This document shows, piece by piece, positions 7,372 to 13,776 of a DNA stretch of 20,067 bases. The stretch's first letter is position 1. Each line of letters starts with the position of its first letter. The stretch comes from a virus: the IMG/VR virus record IMGVR_UViG_3300028581_000312, positions 1 to 20,067 of that record, one strand, 5' to 3'. The notes under the pieces are model-generated. The model searched no databases. It was given only the letters and a program-made list of their open reading frames with translations, and was not told where the DNA came from. The translations under genes and the position numbers were made by a program.

Positions 7372-8256
7372 ATGAAAAAATCATTTCTTTTTACTATTCT
7401 TATAACAATGTCTTTTTTATTTGGTTGTTCACCAACTAAACAAACTACATCACCCCCAAAAACCAGATTCGAGATACAAATGATGGCTCATCAACAGTCT
7501 GAACAAAAAGATACAAATATATCACAAACTTTTTATGATGAATACCAAAATTATCAATCCGGTAACAATCAACCATATGAAAATATAACTATCAATATAA
7601 TAGAATCAACACCTTATTATAATTGGAGCCCTTACTTTTATTTTGGATATTCTTTTGGATACCCATATTATCCTTATTATTATGGATATGGATATCCATA
7701 TTATTTTAGATATCCTTATTGGTGTTGGAATCATTACTATCATCACAATTATTATGGTCATTATTATGGACCAAGACATGGTTATAATCATAATGGAATA
7801 CAAAATAAAAATTCTAGACAAATAAATCCAAACACTAGACAAACAAATCCTAGATATTCACAACCAAATCAAAGGAATACACAACAAAACCCTAGATATT
7901 CAAGACCAAATACTAGACAAACTAATCCAAATTACGTCCAACCAAGAAATGAAAAATCATATTATCCACCATCTTATCGTCAACCTAGAAATAGTCAAGA
8001 ATATGTAAGTCCTAGAACTCAACCAAATACACATAGAAATAATAATTATTCACAACCAAGAAGTACACCACCACAAAGGAATTATTCTACACCTGTTCAA
8101 AGAAACAATCCATCTAATTATTCACAACCAAGAAGTACACCACCACAAAGGAATTATTCACCACCAGTTCAGAGAACACCACCACAAAGGAATTATTCAC
8201 CACCAGTTCAGAGAAGTACTACACCATCTACACAACCAAGAAGCGGTAGAAGATAA
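7372..8256 (+). CDS. Predicted surface lipoprotein with Tyr/Gly/His-rich and Asn/Gln/Pro/Arg repeat regions (294 aa)
   Basis: It starts with MKKSFLFTILITM and lipobox FLFGC (Cys19). Residues about 80-135 are extremely rich in Tyr, Gly, Pro and His (YYPYYYGYGYPYYF-type runs). From about residue 145 the protein is a low-complexity chain rich in Asn, Gln, Arg, Pro and Ser, ending in near-exact tandem repeats of SQPRSTPPQRNYSPPVQR. This suggests a lipid-anchored, disordered, positively charged extension exposed on the cell envelope. No enzyme motif is seen. A late-type promoter precedes it, so it may be made late, for example to alter the envelope or block adsorption. The function is unknown, and both flanks carry unrelated genes. 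Confidence 0.8.
   Translation: MKKSFLFTILITMSFLFGCSPTKQTTSPPKTRFEIQMMAHQQSEQKDTNISQTFYDEYQNYQSGNNQPYENITINIIESTPYYNWSPYFYFGYSFGYPYYPYYYGYGYPYYFRYPYWCWNHYYHHNYYGHYYGPRHGYNHNGIQNKNSRQINPNTRQTNPRYSQPNQRNTQQNPRYSRPNTRQTNPNYVQPRNEKSYYPPSYRQPRNSQEYVSPRTQPNTHRNNNYSQPRSTPPQRNYSTPVQRNNPSNYSQPRSTPPQRNYSPPVQRTPPQRNYSPPVQRSTTPSTQPRSGRR
8044..8214 (+). repeat. Tandem repeats inside the lipoprotein gene
   Basis: A 44-bp unit at 8044-8087 recurs exactly at 8116-8159. A 39-bp unit encoding TPPQRNYSPPVQR-type sequence then recurs (about 8138-8174 and 8176-8214). Such in-frame repeats change copy number easily. Confidence 0.8.
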
Positions 8257-8324
8257 TAATTTAAAAAAATTTTTTTATATTGTTAATTTTTCATATATTT
8301 ATTGATATGATAAAAAATTAAAAT

Positions 8325-8552
8325 ATGATAAAAGATATTAAAATTATTTGTTCGAGGGTTGTTATTGATCCACAGGGTTATAGACAATTGGAAGTATCAT
8401 TAGATGAAGCTGATATTGATAATGTTTTAGAAAATTTAACAATTTCTGATATTTTATCATATTTCAATGAAAATGATATTTTAGATGAAATTGGTTCAGA
8501 AAAAGCACAAGAATATTTTGGTGAATATTTTGGTTTAATTGATGAAAGATGA
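8325..8552 (+). CDS. Small acidic hypothetical protein (75 aa)
   Basis: It starts MIKDIKIICSRVVIDPQGY and is strongly acidic after residue 25 (SLDEADIDNVLENL, DILDEIGSEKAQEYFGEYFG). It is probably mainly helical, with no signal or membrane segment. I do not recognise a named family. The leader upstream is AT-only sequence without a clear promoter; a palindromic A7T7 stretch at 8263-8276 may end the preceding transcript. The stop is followed after 3 nt by the first palindrome of the gene-free region. Confidence 0.75.
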   Translation: MIKDIKIICSRVVIDPQGYRQLEVSLDEADIDNVLENLTISDILSYFNENDILDEIGSEKAQEYFGEYFGLIDER

Positions 8553-8556
8553 ACTA

Positions 8557-8582
8557 CTACGACACTAAAGATGTCGTAGTTT
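8557..8582. repeat. Palindromic direct repeat, left copy
   Basis: A 26-bp sequence with perfect arms CTACGACA and TGTCGTAG around loop CTAAAGA, then TTT. It is identical to 8948-8973. Here the stem is 9 bp, because A8556 pairs with T8580. It starts 4 nt after the stop codon of the 75-aa gene. Confidence 0.9.
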
Positions 8583-8584
8583 CG

Positions 8585-8610
8585 GGATCAAAAATGATCC
8601 TTCTTTTTAA
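8585..8610 (+). terminator. Hairpin and T-rich tail after the 75-aa gene
   Basis: GGATCA (8585-8590), loop AAAA, TGATCC (8595-8600), then TTCTTTTTAA. Together with the palindrome just before it, this is a plausible rightward terminator. Confidence 0.6.
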
Positions 8611-8907
8611 ACGCTTCATAGCTTATGCCACAAGTGGTCTTATTTTTGCTCCACGTTCGTAATCGGCAGTTCCTGTCGATCGGTCTTAAAAAAACCGATA
8701 ATGTTGTTTATTGTTTTTGCATTGGCACATCCTGTCTTTCAAGGGGAGTCATAGCAGCATCGTTTTAACGATGTTAAAATTAAGTCATTAGTGCTTGGTT
8801 TTCGCTGACTACTTTTTTTATGATTTTACCTAGATTAATAAGTTGTTAATCTAGAACCATATAATCATTACATCAAAGAACTATTTAAAACTATTTCTAG
8901 TTAAATG

Positions 8908-8917
8908 TATATATTAA
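8908..8917 (-). promoter_or_regulatory. Late-type promoter motif with no gene behind it
   Basis: Minus-strand TTAATATATA followed by C, the same core as the sheath promoter. No ATG lies at the usual 16-24 nt, and no long minus-strand frame follows, so it would drive a non-coding transcript across 8553-8900. Confidence 0.5.
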
Positions 8918-8947
8918 ATTAAAAATATCATTTTTTGTCAAATTCAT

Positions 8948-8973
8948 CTACGACACTAAAGATGTCGTAGTTT
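8948..8973. repeat. Palindromic direct repeat, right copy
   Basis: Exact copy of 8557-8582. It is followed by TCTTTG, so on the plus strand it forms an 8-bp stem with a U-rich tail and can act as a terminator just before the 9007 gene. Confidence 0.9.
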
Positions 8974-9006
8974 TCTTTGACGGATCATTATAAAAATTAT
9001 AAAATT

Positions 9007-9258
9007 ATGGAAATAAATGCAAATTTTACACAAAAAGTAATAATCAATCCGAAAGATGTTATTGAAAAACTAATTGAAAATGAAATTGGTTGGAGAAGTT
9101 GGATATTTGAAAAAAATGGCAAATATTATAAGGGGTTTGAACAAAGTGCTGGTTGTCATTCTTTTGATGATGAAAAAGAAATCACACAAGAAAAATATAA
9201 TTATGTTAGAGCACTTCAATTGGTTTCAAAATGGTTAGATGATAAAAATAAAAAATGA
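9007..9258 (+). CDS. Hypothetical protein (83 aa)
   Basis: The ATG at 9007 (MEINANFTQKVIINPKDV) is preferred over an upstream in-frame TTG at 8977, because the TTG falls next to the terminator palindrome. It is a small soluble alpha/beta protein with a Trp-rich middle (GWRSWIFEKNGKYYKGF), an AGCHSFDDE segment and a C-terminal helix (YNYVRALQLVSKWLDDK). I do not recognise a family. It overlaps the next gene by ATGA. Confidence 0.75.
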   Translation: MEINANFTQKVIINPKDVIEKLIENEIGWRSWIFEKNGKYYKGFEQSAGCHSFDDEKEITQEKYNYVRALQLVSKWLDDKNKK

Positions 9259-9488
9259 AAGCGGGAATAAGAAAAACCATTGAAGGACTCAAATCCTATA
9301 TGGTGAAAAAAGGTTATACCGGACTCTATTCAACTTGTGACTTTGATGGTTGTGGTTGTGAAATATCAGATATCGCTCCGTGTGGATGTGATTTTTCTGA
9401 TTGTAATTTGGGTTACAAACGAGAATGTACTCCCGAAGAATCTAAAGAATATGATTTTATGGTAACAAATATTAAACCAACCAATTAA
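9255..9488 (+). CDS. Cysteine-rich small phage protein (77 aa)
   Basis: Nine Cys residues lie between about residues 28 and 58, in closely spaced pairs (STCDFDGCGCEISDIAPCGCDFSDCNLGYKREC). This strongly suggests a metal-binding mini-domain with one or two zinc ions. It has no signal peptide, so it is cytoplasmic, where disulfides are unlikely. Basic N-terminal residues (KAGIRKTIEGLKSYMVKKG) could contact nucleic acid. It overlaps the previous gene by 4 nt and is followed 5 nt later by the next. The role is unknown. Confidence 0.78.
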   Translation: MKAGIRKTIEGLKSYMVKKGYTGLYSTCDFDGCGCEISDIAPCGCDFSDCNLGYKRECTPEESKEYDFMVTNIKPTN

Positions 9489-9493
9489 AAAAG

Positions 9494-9916
9494 ATGAAAA
9501 AGAAAGCATTTGAAAAATTTATTACTTTATCTATTGAAAAAGGTAAAAAAGAAAAAACCATTTATGATAATGGATTAGATCTTATTAACTTTATGGATGA
9601 TTATAATTCTATTAGTAATATACTATTAAATTCTATATATGGTGAAGAAACTTCAAATTTAATCAACGATTTCATTATTGATAGTATTTACAATGAATTA
9701 GATAAAAATAATTATATTATCTATAAGGATACAAGTTCAGATCCATCCGATGTTCATCAAGAAATTATTGCTGATTGTTCAACTATAGATGGATTATATG
9801 ATTACGTTGAAAAAATAAGATTAGAATTAATTGCATCAAATTATTCATATGATATAAAAGAACCTATAGATATGAAAGATAGATTAAAAATATTAGAAGA
9901 TTTAATTAAAATGTAA
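9494..9916 (+). CDS. Hypothetical acidic helical protein (140 aa)
   Basis: It is rich in Asp, Glu, Ile and Asn with no Cys and almost no Pro, and reads as a bundle of helices (FEKFITLSIEKGKKE, NLINDFIIDSIYNEL, LYDYVEKIRLELIA, MKDRLKILEDLIKM). There is no signal or membrane segment. It is the third gene of a compact run before the DNA ligase, 5 nt after the Cys-rich gene. I do not recognise a family. Confidence 0.75.
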   Translation: MKKKAFEKFITLSIEKGKKEKTIYDNGLDLINFMDDYNSISNILLNSIYGEETSNLINDFIIDSIYNELDKNNYIIYKDTSSDPSDVHQEIIADCSTIDGLYDYVEKIRLELIASNYSYDIKEPIDMKDRLKILEDLIKM

Positions 9917-9940
9917 TTTTTTTATATCACAGAAATACCG

Positions 9941-9948
9941 TATCTTTG
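9941..9948 (+). promoter_or_regulatory. Bacteroidetes-type -7 promoter element before DNA ligase
   Basis: TATCTTTG matches the Bacteroidetes TAnnTTTG -7 box exactly, 20 nt before the ligase ATG. A T-run near 9917-9923 is the only candidate for the upstream element. Early expression by host RNA polymerase is inferred. Confidence 0.55.
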
Positions 9949-9968
9949 TATCATAAAAATTTATAAAA

Positions 9969-11975
9969 ATGGAAAACGATAACACCGCCCGAATTAAAGA
10001 ACTAGAAACTCTTTTGGATCAATGGAATTATTCTTACAGATTCGAAGGAAAACAGATTGTTCCCGATTCAGTTTATGATTCACATCTTGACGAATTAGCT
10101 GACTTAGACCCCGATAATAAAAGGGTTGTAAAAGTTGGTGAAACTCCCCCAGATGATGAACGTAAGGAAAACCTTCCTTTGATTATGGCTTCAATGAGTA
10201 AAGTTAAATCTTACGATGAATTAAAAGCGTGGATGATTAAAAAAGGAATTCCATTAAATACGATTCTTTGTATCACACCCAAATATGATGGTCTTTCCAT
10301 TCTTAATGATGTCAAGTTATCAAAAGCTTGGACAAGGGGTGACGGTTCTATCGGACAAAATTCAGATCCACATTTTAAAGATGTAATGGAAAAATATTCG
10401 AAAGATAAAATCGAATCATTTTTACTTTCATATCAATACGCACCATCAGTTTATACCACTGGTGAAGCTCTTATCACAAAAGATGTATTTCAGAAGAAAC
10501 ATTCCAAAACAGTATTGGGTGATATTGATGGATTTGATAACGGAAGAAATCGTGTAAGTGGTCTTTTCAATAAATATAAGAAAGAAAATAAACCAGCTTT
10601 CAATGATGTTGTGTATATGAGGTATGGTTTCTATTGTGGAATTGATATGGATAAGAGTACACAACTTGACATTCTCAATCAATATTTTAATTCACCTGAA
10701 GTTCCTTATATTCTTCAAACTGTTGACAATTTGAATACTGAATATTTAAGGGGTGTTTTTGATAATTGGAGTAAAATGTTTGAAATTGATGGTCTTATCA
10801 TCGAAGTAAATGATAAAAATCTTCGTAATTCAATTGAATCAGAACGTTCAACAAAAGATAACCCAGATGTTATGAATCCGGGTTACGCTAGAGCTTACAA
10901 AGCTTCATTTGAAGAAGTTAAAGAAACATCTGTTTTAGGATTAAAATTAGAAGTTTCTAAATTGGGATTTGTTATTCCAGTCGCTGAAGTTGAACCAGTT
11001 ATATTAGATGGTGCTGAAGTTACAAATGTTACTTGTAACAATGCTAAAATGATTTATGATTTAGGAATTGGAAAAGGTGCAATTATACGAGTAATGCGTA
11101 GTGGAATGGTAATTCCGTATCTTGTTGATGTTGTTAAAAAATCAGATGATTTTTATCTTTTCCCTTCAACTTGTCCAAGTTGTGGAACAATTCTTATTTG
11201 GAATGATACAAACACACATTTAATGTGTACAAATGATAATTGTACCGATAGAAAAATTAAACAAATTACATCATTCTTCGATATTCTTGATGTAAAAGGT
11301 GTAAGAGAAACAACATTCAGACAATTATACAATTCTGGTTATGATACAATTCAGAAAATTTTAGCAATGTCTATTGATGATTTCAAAAAATTAGAAAGAA
11401 TGGGTGATAGTAAAGCGTCAAATATTTATGATGCAATTCAATCTAAAATTCAAGGGATCACACTTTCAAAACTCCAACACGCTTCTGGTTTATTTACAGA
11501 TCCAACAAGTGGATTTAGTTTAGGTAGTAAAAAACTTGTTCTTTTGGAACATTTTACACAAAAACCATCAGTTTCACAAGTGATGAAAATAAAAGGGTTC
11601 TCGGATTCTTCTGCCCTTATTTATTGTAGTAATTATGATCGTTTTTTCGAATGGATTTCCACACTTCCAATTTCAATTAAAAAAGGTGAACCTTTTACAG
11701 CAACATCTTCTGAATTATTTGGTAAATCTTTTGTTTTTACCGGATTTAGAAATGAAGAACTTAAAAAAGAAATTGAAAAAATGGGTGGTAAAGTTTTAGA
11801 TAGTGTATCTAGAAATACTACTTATTTAGTAATGAAGAAAAAAGGTTCTGGAAGTTCAAAGGAAAATAAAGCTATCGAAATGGGTATTATAATATTAGAA
11901 ATAAAAGACTTGGAAGAATTAATATATACTGTTAAAAATAACGGTATAAATAATGCAAAAACAAACACAAAATGA
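9969..11975 (+). CDS. ligA: NAD-dependent DNA ligase
   Basis: It seals DNA nicks using NAD+, here presumably for phage replication and repair. At 668 aa it has the full bacterial LigA layout: domain Ia (about 5-60, YDSHLDEL), adenylation core with motif I KYDG (nucleophile Lys105), ATRGDG-like WTRGDGSIG (122-130), GEALI (165-169), EIDGLIIEV (272-280) and AYKASF (Lys311), an OB fold (about 320-395), a four-Cys zinc finger (C402, C405, C420, C425), helix-hairpin-helix repeats (430-555) and a BRCT domain (585-655). The OB segment has RSGMVIPYL where most LigA proteins have RAGDVIP. A host-like promoter box precedes it. Its last 23 nt overlap the next gene and carry that gene's late-type promoter a little upstream. 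Confidence 0.96.
   Translation: MENDNTARIKELETLLDQWNYSYRFEGKQIVPDSVYDSHLDELADLDPDNKRVVKVGETPPDDERKENLPLIMASMSKVKSYDELKAWMIKKGIPLNTILCITPKYDGLSILNDVKLSKAWTRGDGSIGQNSDPHFKDVMEKYSKDKIESFLLSYQYAPSVYTTGEALITKDVFQKKHSKTVLGDIDGFDNGRNRVSGLFNKYKKENKPAFNDVVYMRYGFYCGIDMDKSTQLDILNQYFNSPEVPYILQTVDNLNTEYLRGVFDNWSKMFEIDGLIIEVNDKNLRNSIESERSTKDNPDVMNPGYARAYKASFEEVKETSVLGLKLEVSKLGFVIPVAEVEPVILDGAEVTNVTCNNAKMIYDLGIGKGAIIRVMRSGMVIPYLVDVVKKSDDFYLFPSTCPSCGTILIWNDTNTHLMCTNDNCTDRKIKQITSFFDILDVKGVRETTFRQLYNSGYDTIQKILAMSIDDFKKLERMGDSKASNIYDAIQSKIQGITLSKLQHASGLFTDPTSGFSLGSKKLVLLEHFTQKPSVSQVMKIKGFSDSSALIYCSNYDRFFEWISTLPISIKKGEPFTATSSELFGKSFVFTGFRNEELKKEIEKMGGKVLDSVSRNTTYLVMKKKGSGSSKENKAIEMGIIILEIKDLEELIYTVKNNGINNAKTNTK
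11919..11928 (+). promoter_or_regulatory. Late-type promoter motif embedded in the ligase 3' end
   Basis: TTAATATATA followed by C, 24 nt before the ATG of the nuclease gene at 11953. It lies within ligase codons for Leu-Ile-Tyr-Thr, so the nuclease can be expressed apart from the ligase. Confidence 0.6.
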
Positions 11976-12837
11976 ATTTATTAAAAAATGTATTAAAATT
12001 CATGGTAATAAATACGATTATTCAAAAGTAGAATATAATGGAATAAAAGAAAAAATTAAAATTGTATGTTTCACACATGGAATATTCGAACAGTTACCGT
12101 ATAATCATTTACTTGGAAAGGGTTGTAATAAATGTAATCCTCAATTTGGTGAAAAAATAGGTGGTGATAAATTTATAGAAAGATCTAATAAAATACATGA
12201 TAATTTTTATGATTATTCATTAATAAAAAATTACAAAAATAATAGAACAAAAGTAAAAATAATTTGTCCTAAACATGGAATTTTTGAACAAGAACCAAGA
12301 CATCATTTAAGTGGTCAAAAATGTCCCACTTGTCAGGGTAATAAAAAATTAACAGATGATGATTTCATTAAACGTTCTAAAGATATTCATAAAAATAAAT
12401 ATGATTATAGTTTATCCAAAATAAATGGTACTCGCAGTAAAACAAAAATAATTTGTCCTAAACATGGTATTTTTATACAAATTGTAGATAGTCATTTAAG
12501 AGGTCACGGTTGTCCAAAGTGTAAAGATTCAAAAGGTGAAAAAATAATAGAATGGTATTTAATTAAAAATCAAATAGAATTCAAAAAACAAAAAATGTTT
12601 GATGATTGTAAAGACATAAGAAGATTAAAATTTGATTTCTATTTAGAAAAATATAATCTATGTATTGAATATGATGGTTTACAACATAGTAAAATTACTG
12701 AATGGGGTGAAAAAAAATTAAAAGACTCTATTAAAAAAGATACCATTAAAAATATTTTTTGTAAAAATAATAACATAAATTTATTAAGAATATCATATAA
12801 AGAAAATATAATTACAAAATTAAACGAATATTTTTAA
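11953..12837 (+). CDS. Homing-type endonuclease: three zinc-ribbon repeats plus Vsr/EDxHD-like nuclease domain (294 aa)
   Basis: Three copies of a roughly 55-residue DUF723-like module (8-61, 75-127, 138-190) each carry F-I-x2-x-x-x-IH, YDYS, C-x2-HGIF and a closing C-x2-C (C39/H42/C58/C61; C105/H108/C124/C127; C168/H171/C187/C190), so each can bind one zinc and read DNA. Residues 195-294 form a small PD-(D/E)xK/Vsr-like nuclease: GEKIIEWYL, LKFDFYL (Asp228), CIEYDGLQH (Glu239) and NNINLLRI. This design is seen in phage mobile nucleases. It overlaps the ligase end by 23 nt in another frame and has its own late-type promoter inside the ligase gene. It looks like a recent selfish arrival beside ligA; the target is not known. 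Confidence 0.85.
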   Translation: MQKQTQNEFIKKCIKIHGNKYDYSKVEYNGIKEKIKIVCFTHGIFEQLPYNHLLGKGCNKCNPQFGEKIGGDKFIERSNKIHDNFYDYSLIKNYKNNRTKVKIICPKHGIFEQEPRHHLSGQKCPTCQGNKKLTDDDFIKRSKDIHKNKYDYSLSKINGTRSKTKIICPKHGIFIQIVDSHLRGHGCPKCKDSKGEKIIEWYLIKNQIEFKKQKMFDDCKDIRRLKFDFYLEKYNLCIEYDGLQHSKITEWGEKKLKDSIKKDTIKNIFCKNNNINLLRISYKENIITKLNEYF

Positions 12838-12861
12838 TTTTTTTATTTCAATAATTTTATA

Positions 12862-12869
12862 TACTTTTA
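12862..12869 (+). promoter_or_regulatory. Host-like -7 element TACTTTTA before the 12886 operon
   Basis: TACTTTTA, the same octamer as at 4631-4638 and close to TAnnTTTG, 16 nt before the ATG at 12886. It opens a seven-gene run. No clear -33 element is seen. Confidence 0.4.
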
Positions 12870-12885
12870 TAAAAATGAATAAATA

Positions 12886-13251
12886 ATGGAAGAAGTTAAA
12901 TATTTTATGTGGTACGACAGTTGTAATAATGAACCTTGTCATGGTCCCCATTACTATTGTGATGTTGATAAAATTGGAAAAAAATATTATCATACATTAG
13001 ATGAATTGTTGAAAACCAGTATAAGTGATTCTATAAAGAAAAGATTGATAGGTACAAAACTTGGTACAAAAATCAAAATTCATTATTTACATTCAAATGG
13101 TGATTTAATGGTAAAAAGAGTCGATGAAAATCAAATGAAAATTCTCGACACTTTAACTAAAAGTACCAAAGAATGGAGTAAGGCAAATGAAAAATTGAAT
13201 CAAATTGAAGAAGATAGAAGAAAATTAATCAGTAAAATTAAAGTTCGATGA
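12886..13251 (+). CDS. Hypothetical protein with C-terminal coiled coil (121 aa)
   Basis: The N-terminus is aromatic and contains Cys/His residues (MWYDSCNNEPCHGPHYYCDVD), a possible metal site. The middle is a small beta region (GTKIKIHYLHSNGDLMVKRV). Residues about 85-121 are a charged helix with heptad-like spacing (ILDTLTKSTKEWSKANEKLNQIEEDRRKLISKI). No family is recognised. It opens an operon of small genes and overlaps the next by ATGA. Confidence 0.77.
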   Translation: MEEVKYFMWYDSCNNEPCHGPHYYCDVDKIGKKYYHTLDELLKTSISDSIKKRLIGTKLGTKIKIHYLHSNGDLMVKRVDENQMKILDTLTKSTKEWSKANEKLNQIEEDRRKLISKIKVR

Positions 13252-13469
13252 AAAAGATAATTATTTATTATTGGAATGGTAAGAAAATAAACGATTTTTG
13301 TTATGAACATAATCAAGAAATGACTTATAGTGTTGAGAGAAGAAATGAAATTATTGACGAAATTCTCAATAAAGGTTATAATTTGATGATAAGATCACAT
13401 AATACAGATAATATTCCAAACGATAATTTGGTTATTTACATCAGTAAATATAGTTTTGGACAACGTTAA
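13248..13469 (+). CDS. Small hypothetical protein (73 aa)
   Basis: It starts MKKIIIYYWNGKKINDFCYEH and looks like a compact alpha/beta fold: a beta-strand, a long helix (SVERRNEIIDEILNKG) and two strands (YNLMIRSH, NLVIYISKY). There is no signal cleavage site, and the hydrophobic start is too short for a membrane segment. It overlaps the preceding gene by 4 nt. No family is recognised. Confidence 0.72.
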   Translation: MKKIIIYYWNGKKINDFCYEHNQEMTYSVERRNEIIDEILNKGYNLMIRSHNTDNIPNDNLVIYISKYSFGQR

Positions 13470-13478
13470 AAATAAAAT

Positions 13479-13757
13479 ATGATACAACAAAAATACATTG
13501 ATGCCTTATCAAAAGAAAGAAAAGATTTATTGTGGAGAAGAGATGCTTCAAATTTTTTCCAAAGAATATTTTATAGAAAATATACCGATTGGATTATGAC
13601 GGATGAAGTAAATGTATATTCAAGACAAGAATATTTAACAGATAGTTGGCATTCATTTAAAGAACCAGTTGGTAAACCAAAAACTATAACCAAACAAGTT
13701 TCAGTTAGAATGAAATTAAGTGATGGTGAAATCGAAGTAAATGAAACAGAAGTATAA
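13479..13757 (+). CDS. Hypothetical protein (92 aa)
   Basis: A soluble, basic protein that begins MIQQKYIDALSKERKDLLWRRDASNFFQRIFYRKY, an amphipathic helical stretch with many Arg and Lys residues, and ends in a short beta hairpin (KQVSVRMKLSDGEIEVNET). The gap to the preceding gene is only 9 nt, and the next lies 19 nt on. No recognised domain. Confidence 0.72.
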   Translation: MIQQKYIDALSKERKDLLWRRDASNFFQRIFYRKYTDWIMTDEVNVYSRQEYLTDSWHSFKEPVGKPKTITKQVSVRMKLSDGEIEVNETEV

Positions 13758-13776
13758 TTAAACAAATAACAACAAT

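Larger units (their letters stand above)
8553..8976. ncRNA. Candidate structured RNA or hairpin-bounded element, strand unresolved
   Basis: No convincing reading frame covers this stretch. By hand count 8581-8820 is 37.5% G+C (90/240), and 8581-8760 is 40%; the coding line at 8461-8520 is near 22%. It is packed with hairpins: 8556-8580, 8585-8600, 8662-8680 or 8679-8699 (mutually exclusive), 8758-8773, 8830-8854, and the repeat palindrome at 8948-8970. A late-type motif at 8908-8917 points leftward into it with no ATG behind, and its first 25 nt can fold into AACTA-GAAA-TAGTT. That favours a minus-strand RNA. Against this, two stems (8662-8680 and 8627-8638) have G-U pairs only on the plus strand, TATTTTTG at 8641 fits a host -7 box, and the right-hand palindrome is followed by TTTTCTTT, a plus-strand terminator. 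It could also be a remnant mobile element. Confidence 0.55.

Noticed and set aside
7606-7842. Overlapping frames rich in Ile/Met within the lipoprotein gene
   Set aside because: Shadows of the TAT/ATT-rich tyrosine tract; the real frame has a signal peptide and continues through the repeats.
8600-8900. tRNA, tmRNA or a group I/II intron in the gene-free region
   Set aside because: No cloverleaf with a T-loop GTTCRA, no CCA end, no tag frame, no group II domain V and no recognisable group I core was found by eye; a covariance search could still change this.
8977-9006. TTG start giving a 93-aa protein
   Set aside because: It begins 3 nt after the terminator palindrome; the ATG at 9007 is the better start.
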